In this document: positions 1 through 5,302 of the stretch, one piece after another
Layout: the number at the start of each line of letters is the position of its first letter
Position numbering within the stretch: the stretch's first letter is position 1
Notes under the pieces: model-generated
What the model saw: the letters and a program-made list of their open reading frames with translations, nothing else
Databases searched by the model: none
What the model was told of the DNA's origin: nothing
Program-made: the position numbers and the translations under genes
Origin: Nitratiruptor sp.
GTDB taxonomy: Bacteria; Campylobacterota; Campylobacteria; Campylobacterales; Nitratiruptoraceae
Direction of reading: 5' to 3'
Assembly: GCA_015494505.1 (NCBI GenBank)
Contig: WGBB01000078.1
Location: 1-6,507 of the forward strand
Length of the DNA: 6,507 nt

Positions 1-612
1 GATATGGAGCGCAGCGTCAAGGGCGAGGTGTATAGCTCCACTTTCGATATGCCTGCCAAAAACCACGTGCGCGTAGCCGAGCTAGTAATAGAAAAGGCCA
101 AACGCCGCGTGGAAATGGGCAAAGACGTGGTCATCTTGCTCGATTCTATTACGCGTCTAGCCCGCGCCTACAACACCGTCACACCCTCCAGCGGCAAGGT
201 GCTCAGCGGCGGTGTGGATGCCAATGCTTTGCACAAACCCAAACGGTTCTTCGGCGCGGCACGCAACATCGAAGAGGGAGGAAGCCTCACCATCATCGCC
301 ACGGCTCTCATCGAGACAGGCTCACGTATGGATGAAGTGATCTTCGAAGAGTTCAAAGGAACGGGTAACTGCGAAATCGTCCTCGATCGCCGCATCGCGG
401 ATCGCCGCATCTACCCTGCCATCGATATCCTCAAATCAGGTACACGCAAAGAGGAGCTCCTCATCGAACCGGACACCCTCCAAAAAGTGTGGGCACTGCG
501 CAACGCGATGCAGTCTATGGACGAAGTGGAGGCGCTTAAGTTCCTCTACTCTAAAATGCTCAAAACCAAGAACAATAAAGAGTTCCTCTCTATTATGAAC
601 GAAGGCGCATAG
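1..612 (+). CDS. rho: Transcription termination factor Rho, C-terminal part (5' end outside window)
   Basis: This is the C-terminal half of Rho, the hexameric RNA-dependent helicase that terminates transcription. The reading frame is open from the first base, so the ATG at 4 is internal and the gene begins upstream of the window. Counting from that Met, the Walker B strand VVILLDSITRLARAYN covers residues 42-57, with Asp47 as the expected catalytic aspartate. The RNA-contacting Q- and R-loop stretch LSGGVDANALHKPKRFFGAAR follows directly, then GGSLTIIATALIETGSRMDEV, EEFKGTGN and SGTRKEELL, all Rho hallmarks. The N-terminal RNA-binding domain and Walker A lie outside. The stop is TAG at 610-612, one base before the murI start, so the two are probably translated from one mRNA. 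Nothing in the visible part is damaged or unusual. Confidence 0.97.
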   Translation, partial: DMERSVKGEVYSSTFDMPAKNHVRVAELVIEKAKRRVEMGKDVVILLDSITRLARAYNTVTPSSGKVLSGGVDANALHKPKRFFGAARNIEEGGSLTIIATALIETGSRMDEVIFEEFKGTGNCEIVLDRRIADRRIYPAIDILKSGTRKEELLIEPDTLQKVWALRNAMQSMDEVEALKFLYSKMLKTKNNKEFLSIMNEGA

Positions 613-613
613 T

Positions 614-1372
614 GTGCGTGCAGCCGTTTTCGATAGCGGTGTAGGCGGCCTTACGGTCGCAAAGAGCCTCATCGACCACGGCCTTTTCGACGAAATCGTC
701 TACTACGGCGATACGGCCCGCGTACCCTACGGGCCAAAAGACAAAAACACCATCATTCGATACAGCCTCGAAGCTCTGGAGTTTTTCAAAAACTTCGAAC
801 CAGATATTCTCATCACCGCTTGCAACTCCGTCAGCGCCCACGCCATCGAGGAGCTGCGCCAAAACGCCTCCTTCCCCGTAGTGGGCGTGATAGAGCCGGG
901 CGTAGTAGCCGTGCGAAACAAGATACAAGACCCCGACGCCCACATCCTCATCATCGGCACACGCGCCACGATTTCTAGCGGCAAGTATGAAAAGCTCCTC
1001 AGCGCTGCCGGTTTTTCTCACCTTACGGCCAAACCGACACCCCTTTTCGTGCCGCTTGTGGAAGAGGAGATTTTTGATGGAAAAATTTTGGAAGCGACGA
1101 TGCACCACTACTTCGCGGGCCTCACTCCCGATGCAGTGATCTTGGGCTGCACCCATTTTCCCCTCATCGCCGATCAGATCCAAAAATATTTCGGCCCCCA
1201 AACTATCCTCATTCACTCGGGCGAGGCGATCGTAGAGTATCTGACGAATCGCTATGGCCTCGCGCCCTCACGCAAAGAGACCCGGCTCAAACTCTTCGCC
1301 AGCGAAAATCCCGAAAAGCTCAAAAAGATCGCCGCCAAATGGCTGGGAAAAAATTTTAGATATTCTTCTTGA
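614..1372 (+). CDS. murI: Glutamate racemase MurI
   Basis: This cytoplasmic, cofactor-independent racemase converts L-glutamate to D-glutamate for peptidoglycan precursors. The protein has 252 residues, a normal length. Visible motifs are FDSGVGGLTV at 6-15 (Asp7 catalytic), YYGDTARVPYG at 30-40, the first catalytic cysteine Cys70 in ITACNSVSA, VGVIEPG at 90-96, and the second catalytic cysteine Cys179 in ILGCTHFPLI with His181. The sequence resembles Helicobacter pylori MurI closely (for example LFVPLVEEEI and ILIHSGEAIVEYL). The GTG start at 614 is chosen because it begins right at the conserved first strand and has GAAGG at 601-605, eight bases upstream. It follows the rho stop by one base, suggesting an operon with rho. 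Its last 17 bases overlap the end of the convergent gene on the other strand. No separate promoter is visible. Confidence 0.96.
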   Translation: MRAAVFDSGVGGLTVAKSLIDHGLFDEIVYYGDTARVPYGPKDKNTIIRYSLEALEFFKNFEPDILITACNSVSAHAIEELRQNASFPVVGVIEPGVVAVRNKIQDPDAHILIIGTRATISSGKYEKLLSAAGFSHLTAKPTPLFVPLVEEEIFDGKILEATMHHYFAGLTPDAVILGCTHFPLIADQIQKYFGPQTILIHSGEAIVEYLTNRYGLAPSRKETRLKLFASENPEKLKKIAAKWLGKNFRYSS

Positions 1373-1901
1373 TAAGCCCATCGAGGATAATGAGTTTTAC
1401 ATCCCAGCGGCTGCGCTGCATCGGCAGGTTTTTTGGCAGCATCGTCGCATCGTAGCGGCATTTTCGTATCATCTGCACCGTCTGAGGCATAAGCGGATAG
1501 AGCAGCACCAGATCGTGCGCGCTCTTATAAAATGCGGCTACCACGAAATCCCCGCATTCTACGAAAAGCGCACCCTCTTTCTTTCCTATCACCTTCGCAT
1601 CGCACCCAAAGAGCTTGCCCACCAGCTCTTCATAGGGGATGCCAAAATCGTGCTTGGGATTAAGATCTGCACTCTCATAAATAATCTCTTGGCCGTTTTC
1701 CAGACGCAGTGTCGTGCGTTCAATCCGCACCTCATCCACAAGATCACTAGAGTGCGCCACTTTTTGTGCTGGAATTGCTAGCTTGCACGTTTTATCATAA
1801 ATCTCCACGCCCCTATCCAAAAGCCGAATCTGCAACGCATCGGTGCGCCAAAAAAGAAAGAGCAGTATCAAAACGAATAGAACAACAAAACCCAATTTCA
1901 T
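1356..1901 (-). CDS. Predicted membrane-anchored protein of unknown function, 181 aa
   Basis: I do not recognise this family. The protein starts MKLGFVVLFVLILLFLFW, a single strongly hydrophobic segment (residues 3-18) followed by Arg19. This looks like an uncleaved signal anchor with the remaining ~160 residues outside the inner membrane, although the orientation is not certain. The soluble part is a mixed alpha/beta-looking sequence with several separated cysteines (first Cys39), no CxxC and no obvious catalytic motif; its C-terminus is basic (GLIKKNI). The ATG at 1901-1899 is preferred to an in-frame TTG two codons earlier, because GAAGG (1912-1908) lies six bases upstream of the ATG and would touch the TTG. 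It is transcribed divergently from dnaX from an overlapping promoter, and its tail overlaps the murI tail by 17 bp. Coding status is supported by the conventional ribosome site, promoter and tight packing. Confidence 0.8.
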   Translation of the reverse strand: MKLGFVVLFVLILLFLFWRTDALQIRLLDRGVEIYDKTCKLAIPAQKVAHSSDLVDEVRIERTTLRLENGQEIIYESADLNPKHDFGIPYEELVGKLFGCDAKVIGKKEGALFVECGDFVVAAFYKSAHDLVLLYPLMPQTVQMIRKCRYDATMLPKNLPMQRSRWDVKLIILDGLIKKNI

Positions 1902-1925
1902 ATACAACCTTCAATGATGAGTCGC

Positions 1926-1938
1926 TATAATTATTATA
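1926..1938. promoter_or_regulatory. Back-to-back divergent -10 boxes between the membrane-protein gene and dnaX
   Basis: TATAAT at 1926-1931 (+) and TATAAT on the - strand at 1938-1933 are both perfect matches to the primary sigma factor -10 consensus. Together they form the exact 13-base palindrome TATAATTATTATA centred on 1932. The + box would start transcription near 1938, about 22 bases before the dnaX GTG. The - box would start near 1926, about 25 bases before the ATG at 1901. No convincing -35 box is visible for either, which fits Campylobacterota promoters. Both boxes are called from sequence only. Confidence 0.6.
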
Positions 1939-1947
1939 CTCTTTTGT

Positions 1948-1953
1948 AAAGGA
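1948..1953 (+). promoter_or_regulatory. dnaX ribosome binding site
   Basis: AAAGGA lies six bases upstream of GTG 1960 and fixes that GTG as the dnaX start; there is no competing ATG nearby in frame. Confidence 0.75.
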
Positions 1954-1959
1954 CTTCGT

Positions 1960-3582
1960 GTGACGTTAGCCCTCAAGTATCGCCCCAAGAGATTCGAAGA
2001 TGTCATCGGCCAAGAGGCGGTGACGCGTACCCTCGCACGTGCTCTCGATACCGGTCAGCTGGGCCACGCCTACCTCTTCAGCGGCCTTCGTGGAAGCGGC
2101 AAGACCAGCACTGCTCGCATCTTTAGTAAAGCCCTGCTGTGCCAAGAGGGGCCCACCAGCGATCCGTGCGAAAAGTGCGAGCACTGCATCGCCGCCAACG
2201 AAAACCGCCATATCGATATCATCGAGATGGACGCCGCATCCAACCGCAAAATCGATGATATCCGCGAGCTCATCGAACACACCAAGTACAAACCTGCCCA
2301 GGGGCGCTACAAAATCTTCATCATTGACGAAGTCCATATGCTCACCAAAGAGGCCTTCAACGCCCTGCTTAAAACCCTCGAAGAGCCGCCGGAATTTGTG
2401 AAATTCATACTGGCTACTACGGACCCCTTGAAGCTACCGGCTACGATTCTTAGCCGCACACAGCACTTTCGCTTCAAAAAGATCGCCCAAAGCGACATCA
2501 TCCATCATCTCGAGCGCATCCTCGCCCAAGAGGGCATCGAGTATGAATCAGAAGCCCTCAAAATCATCGCTCGCAGCGGCGGCGGGAGCCTGCGCGACAC
2601 CCTCACGATTCTCGATCAAGCCATTACTTTTGGCGAAGGACGCGTGGATGTAAAGAGTGTGACGAAGATGCTGGGCCTCATCGACCCTGCCGAAATAGCC
2701 GCTATCTTTTCACTTATCTTGCAAAAGAATAAAGACGCTCTCATCACCCGCGCCAAAGAGCTGCGCGATTATCAGACCGAGATGATTTTGGATGAGATGA
2801 TTTTGTATCTCAAAGAGGAGCTCTTTGCCAAAAGCCCCACATTTTCACTGATGCTCTATGAGCGCTTTTTTAAAATCCTCAGCGATGCGAAAAATCTCCT
2901 CTTTTACACCAGCGACGATGAGTTTGTTTTGCTTCTTACATTCCTCAAACTCCTCGAGGCCACCAAAATCAAAGATATCGAAGAGCTCATCGGTGAGATG
3001 GAGTCCCAAGGCCTTGCGGCTTCTGCCTCCCAACCGGTGGCACAACCATCACCATCTCAAGCGGTGCAAGAGCCAACCCCCACCGCAACACCTACCGGAC
3101 CTGCACAAGCCGCCGCACCCACCTCTCCTGCCACAGCCTCTCCAACGCCGAGTGCTAGCGCTAGTGGAGAGGAATCCTTCGCAAAACTCATCGACAAACT
3201 CTATGAGCGCAACTACGAGCTTGGCGAATGCTTCGAAAAAAGCGTGAAGTTCGTCTCTTTCGAAAACGGCGTACTCACGTGGCAAAGCGCTCCCAAAAAC
3301 GAATGCAAAGAGAAGCTCAAAAACTCCTATCCCACCATCAAGCATCTCGTGCGCGAAATTTTCGGCGTCAATACGAAGATAAAAAAAGTGGATCCTCCCA
3401 AGGATGTGAACGAGTGTTCATCTATGGTGGAAGAGGCGGAGTTTGGCGGCAGCTGTATTCAGCAAAAGGCGGGTCTAGCTGCCAAAGAGATAGAAGCTGA
3501 AGACCTCCTAAACGACCCGATGGTCCAAAAAGCCAAGGAGCTCTTCAAAGCCAAGCGGGTGGTTATCAAACCGAAGGTGTAA
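1960..3582 (+). CDS. dnaX: DNA polymerase III subunit tau/gamma (clamp loader)
   Basis: DnaX is the AAA+ ATPase subunit of the clamp loader that opens and loads the beta sliding clamp at replication forks. The protein has 540 residues. The AAA+ part covers about 1-210: Walker A GLRGSGKT at 42-49, zinc-binding cysteines Cys61, Cys70, Cys73 and Cys76, Walker B IIDEVHML at 121-128, and sensor 1 ILATTD near 150-155. The arginine-finger motif at 165-167 is SRT in place of the usual SRC. The oligomerisation domain runs to about 350. Residues ~353-403 form a low-complexity Ala/Pro/Ser/Thr/Gln linker. The C-terminal domain (~405-540) ends with NDPMVQKAKELFKAKRVV, typical of DnaX C-termini. GTG 1960 is supported by AAAGGA at 1948-1953. 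An A7 slippery heptamer sits at 3381-3387 in the correct phase. Whether a short gamma form is made is open. Confidence 0.96.
   Translation: MTLALKYRPKRFEDVIGQEAVTRTLARALDTGQLGHAYLFSGLRGSGKTSTARIFSKALLCQEGPTSDPCEKCEHCIAANENRHIDIIEMDAASNRKIDDIRELIEHTKYKPAQGRYKIFIIDEVHMLTKEAFNALLKTLEEPPEFVKFILATTDPLKLPATILSRTQHFRFKKIAQSDIIHHLERILAQEGIEYESEALKIIARSGGGSLRDTLTILDQAITFGEGRVDVKSVTKMLGLIDPAEIAAIFSLILQKNKDALITRAKELRDYQTEMILDEMILYLKEELFAKSPTFSLMLYERFFKILSDAKNLLFYTSDDEFVLLLTFLKLLEATKIKDIEELIGEMESQGLAASASQPVAQPSPSQAVQEPTPTATPTGPAQAAAPTSPATASPTPSASASGEESFAKLIDKLYERNYELGECFEKSVKFVSFENGVLTWQSAPKNECKEKLKNSYPTIKHLVREIFGVNTKIKKVDPPKDVNECSSMVEEAEFGGSCIQQKAGLAAKEIEAEDLLNDPMVQKAKELFKAKRVVIKPKV
3381..3387 (+). other. 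A_AAA_AAA slippery heptamer inside dnaX (candidate frameshift or slippage site)
   Basis: Seven adenines lie so that the reading frame divides them A|AAA|AAA (Lys475-Lys476), the phase needed for -1 tandem slippage and similar to the A_AAA_AAG site of Escherichia coli dnaX. Four bases further on there are two tiny perfect hairpins: ATCCT/AGGAT (3392-3396 with 3401-3405) and TGAAC/GTTCA (3407-3411 with 3416-3420). The -1 frame stays open to a TGA at 3498-3500, giving a 513-residue product with a 37-residue foreign tail. The remaining frame stops at 3407-3409. Function is an inference; A7 runs also occur by chance. Confidence 0.35.
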
Positions 3583-3590
3583 TAATCGCA

Positions 3591-3782
3591 AAAAGAAGAA
3601 GCACCATATCTCGCTCAAACGAGTTACAATTGCTCGCTAAAGGGCCTCTGTGCAAGGCGTATTAAAAAGCACGAACAGCTCCGCTGCCCTTCGGGTTTGA
3701 GCGTGCTTTTTTAGCCTGCGGCTACCATACGCCTTGCACATTGCAATTGCAAAGTTTTCGCTCGATATGTACTTCTTCTTTT
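3591..3782. repeat. 192-bp imperfect inverted repeat filling the dnaX/magIII convergent gap
   Basis: The gap between the two stop codons folds on itself over nearly its whole length. Matching arm segments in order from outside to inside are: AAAAGAAGAAG 3591-3601 with 3772-3782 (11 bp); CATATC 3605-3610 with 3764-3769; CAATTGC 3627-3633 with 3743-3749; TGTGCAAGGCGTAT 3649-3662 with 3727-3740 (14 bp); and AAAAAGCACG 3664-3673 with 3702-3711 (10 bp). The left arm carries about 14 extra bases between the third and fourth blocks, and there are local hairpins (CTCG/CGAG at 3610-3623, AGCC/GGCT at 3713-3723). No gene is visible inside. It begins 8 bases after the dnaX stop and includes part of the stop codon of the glycosylase gene. 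It could be a long convergent terminator, a structured RNA or a small non-autonomous mobile repeat; no target-site duplication is evident. Confidence 0.8.
3664..3712. terminator. Bidirectional rho-independent terminator-like hairpin
   Basis: The core stem GCACG (3669-3673) / CGTGC (3702-3706) is flanked by A5 on the left and T6 on the right, so it reads as stem plus U-tract on either strand. The inner region can add CTC/GAG (3679-3681 with 3699-3701) and CCC-TTC-GGG (3687-3695). It sits about 80 bases after the dnaX stop and about 70 bases after the glycosylase stop on the other strand, and could end both convergent transcripts. Confidence 0.65.
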
Positions 3783-4461
3783 ATAAATTCATCTGAAGAA
3801 GCTCTCGCACACGCCGCTCCTGCTCCTTGCCTTTGCACTGCTCTTTGCAAAATTCCACGATTTTGCCGTGAAAGCGTGCGTAGATTTGTGCCAGCGGCAA
3901 CTCCTTGCCGTAAAGCTCGTAGATGCGATCCAGATTTTCGATAAGAGAGTCGCCCAGAAACTCTTGGAGCTCTTCGTAACCCTCAAATTCATACCCCAAA
4001 AAGCGCAGCAGCTTCGCGGTGTAGGCATCCACCACGAGAAAATCCTTGTAGCAGGCGTAGTTGAGGATGCTATCGGCAGTTTCACGCCCTATCCCTTTTT
4101 GTGCAAGCAGCCAGCTGCGCGAAGGCCTGGCCTTAAAGGCTTCGAAACTGCCATAGTCACTTAGCATCGCATCCACCAGGCGCTGGAGGCGAAAAGCTTT
4201 GGTGTTGTAAAAGCCGGCCGGCTTGATGAGAGTTGCCAGCTCTTTTTGGCCAAGTGCGAGAATCTTCTCCTCCTCGATCTCTCCTATAGCGGTGCGCAGA
4301 TTTGCTAGCGCCTTTTCCACATTTTCCCATTTGGTGTTTTGCGTCAGCACCGCTCCTATTACCACTTCGAAGGAGCCGCTGCGAGGCCACCAGTAGGGAT
4401 CACGCTCTTCTTTGATATAGCCAAGCTCCTTGAGGCGCCTAAGAAGCTCAAATCCCAGCAT
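3781..4461 (-). CDS. magIII: MagIII-like 3-methyladenine DNA glycosylase (endonuclease III superfamily)
   Basis: This is a base-excision repair enzyme of the helix-hairpin-helix glycosylase superfamily, 226 residues, likely removing alkylated purines such as 3-methyladenine. Residues 24-43 (WWPRSGSFEVVIGAVLTQNT) form the typical first core helix. The hairpin LLAQKGIGRETAD is at 118-130 and the catalytic aspartate is Asp145 in LVVDAYT. The lysine that gives Nth its AP-lyase activity is replaced by Glu127 (GIGRE), so a monofunctional glycosylase is expected. The C-terminus has only Cys205 and Cys209 and lacks the four-cysteine iron-sulfur loop of Nth. ARFHGKIVEF at 195-204 closely matches Helicobacter pylori MagIII, where I recall the equivalent lysine (Lys200 here) being carbamylated. 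ATG 4461 is chosen over an in-frame start 11 codons upstream: it overlaps the ymdB stop as TGATG, has GAGGG at 4473-4469, and matches where MagIII begins. Substrate range is inferred. Confidence 0.88.
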   Translation of the reverse strand: MLGFELLRRLKELGYIKEERDPYWWPRSGSFEVVIGAVLTQNTKWENVEKALANLRTAIGEIEEEKILALGQKELATLIKPAGFYNTKAFRLQRLVDAMLSDYGSFEAFKARPSRSWLLAQKGIGRETADSILNYACYKDFLVVDAYTAKLLRFLGYEFEGYEELQEFLGDSLIENLDRIYELYGKELPLAQIYARFHGKIVEFCKEQCKGKEQERRVRELLQMNL

Positions 4462-5264
4462 CAATCCACCCTCGCCTTTTGGACTATCTGCCACCCCTCG
4501 TCATCGTAGGCTTTGATCTTAAAGGCATCTGCGCAGCGGCCATTTTCCAGCTTGAAGACCACCATCTGCAAAATCGCCTTGCACTTATCGGGCACGTCGA
4601 AATGGCCAGGGAGGCCAGTGAGGAAGCGCTTGATGGGCACATCTGCTTTCATACCGATGACGTTGTCGCGACATCCCGTCAATCCCACATCCGTCACATA
4701 TCCCGCCCCCTCGTCGATCACCAAATCATCACTTCCCACATGCGTGTGCGTCCCGGCCAGCGCACTGATGCGCTCCTTTAGCATCAAAAACATCGCACGC
4801 TTTTCACTGGTGGCTTCCGCGTGAAAATCGATGAAAATATTTTCAATGCCTTCGGCTTTGAGCGTATCGACGATTTTGTTCGCTTCTATAAAGGGATTTT
4901 GCACCATCGGCATAGTGAAGTAGCCCATAACATTGACGATGGCCAGATTCAGCTCTTCGACGATGGCATAGCCGCGTCCGGGGACGCCCTCGGGATAGTT
5001 GATGGGGCGAAGCAGCGGCATGGAATCTAACAGCGGGATAATCTCCTTTTTGTCCCAAGTATGGTTACCGCCCGTCATCATATCGATACCTGCGTTGAAG
5101 AGCTCGTTGGCGTTTTTGGGTGTGAGGCCAAAACCGTGGCTGGCGTTTTCGTAGTTGGCCACCACGTAGTCGAGACCTAACTCTTTGCGAATCTGCGGCA
5201 AATAGCGCTTGACCATCTTGCGCCCGGGCTTGCCGACGATATCACCTATGAAACCTAATTTCAC
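4461..5264 (-). CDS. ymdB: YmdB-family metallophosphoesterase (2',3'-cyclic nucleotide phosphodiesterase-like)
   Basis: This 267-residue protein belongs to the YmdB metallophosphoesterase family. The Bacillus subtilis member is a di-iron phosphodiesterase able to hydrolyse 2',3'-cyclic nucleotides and needed for biofilm gene expression; the role in this organism is unknown. The metal-site residues are all visible: Asp8 in GFIGDIVGKPGR, Glu39-Asn40 in NYENASHGFGLT, Asn67-His68 in TGGNHTWD, His148 in IDFHAEATSEK, and His173 and His175 in GTHTHVG. The length matches the family. The GTG at 5264 is chosen because AAAGGA (5276-5271) lies six bases upstream and the protein then starts at the first conserved strand (MKLGFIGD); a longer open frame to 5399 runs over the divergent gene and lacks family similarity. 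It is cotranscribed with the glycosylase, whose start overlaps its stop (TGATG). Confidence 0.93.
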   Translation of the reverse strand: MKLGFIGDIVGKPGRKMVKRYLPQIRKELGLDYVVANYENASHGFGLTPKNANELFNAGIDMMTGGNHTWDKKEIIPLLDSMPLLRPINYPEGVPGRGYAIVEELNLAIVNVMGYFTMPMVQNPFIEANKIVDTLKAEGIENIFIDFHAEATSEKRAMFLMLKERISALAGTHTHVGSDDLVIDEGAGYVTDVGLTGCRDNVIGMKADVPIKRFLTGLPGHFDVPDKCKAILQMVVFKLENGRCADAFKIKAYDDEGWQIVQKARVD

Positions 5265-5270
5265 TGCGTA

Positions 5271-5276
5271 TCCTTT
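5271..5276 (-). promoter_or_regulatory. ymdB ribosome binding site
   Basis: AAAGGA on the - strand lies six bases before GTG 5264 and decides this start against the longer open frame that extends to 5399. Confidence 0.75.
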
Positions 5277-5278
5277 GC

Positions 5279-5284
5279 TATAAT
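5279..5284 (+). promoter_or_regulatory. -10 box for the Uma2-type gene
   Basis: This is a perfect TATAAT, 18 bases before the ATG at 5303. Transcription would start near 5291, giving a leader of only about 12 bases that is mostly the ribosome site AAGGGG (5291-5296). No -35 box is recognisable. Confidence 0.5.
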
Positions 5285-5290
5285 ACAAAA

Positions 5291-5296
5291 AAGGGG
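5291..5296 (+). promoter_or_regulatory. Ribosome binding site of the Uma2-type gene
   Basis: AAGGGG is followed by six bases and then ATG 5303. It abuts the in-frame TTG at 5297, which therefore cannot be the start. Confidence 0.7.
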
Positions 5297-5302
5297 TTGG
5301 TA

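Noticed and set aside
593..1216. 207-codon open frame on the - strand opposite murI
   Set aside because: It is entirely antisense to a clear murI with catalytic cysteines, has no recognisable domain, and runs over the rho-murI junction.
1254..1781. 175-codon + strand frame over the end of murI and the unknown gene
   Set aside because: It starts inside murI in another frame and has a basic, His/Pro-rich composition typical of antisense shadows. The - strand gene has the promoter, ribosome site and membrane segment.
3228..3500. 90-codon + strand frame within dnaX
   Set aside because: It has no start signal of its own; only its last 37 codons matter, as the -1 frame after the A7 run, reported under dnaX slippage.
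3591..3782. 6S RNA, signal recognition particle RNA or integron attC site
   Set aside because: The long imperfect hairpin and an AGCCTGCGGC string recall 6S RNA, but the U-tract hairpin in the middle does not fit its layout. The GGAA-type tip of SRP RNA is missing, and attC core sites are not present. A covariance-model search would settle it.
3741..3944. 67-codon + strand frame from the repeat into the glycosylase gene
   Set aside because: Antisense to the conserved glycosylase C-terminus, with no ribosome site and no recognisable domain.
4479..5030. Three + strand frames of 69-103 codons opposite ymdB
   Set aside because: All lie antisense to the well-conserved metallophosphoesterase and have no start signals or domains.
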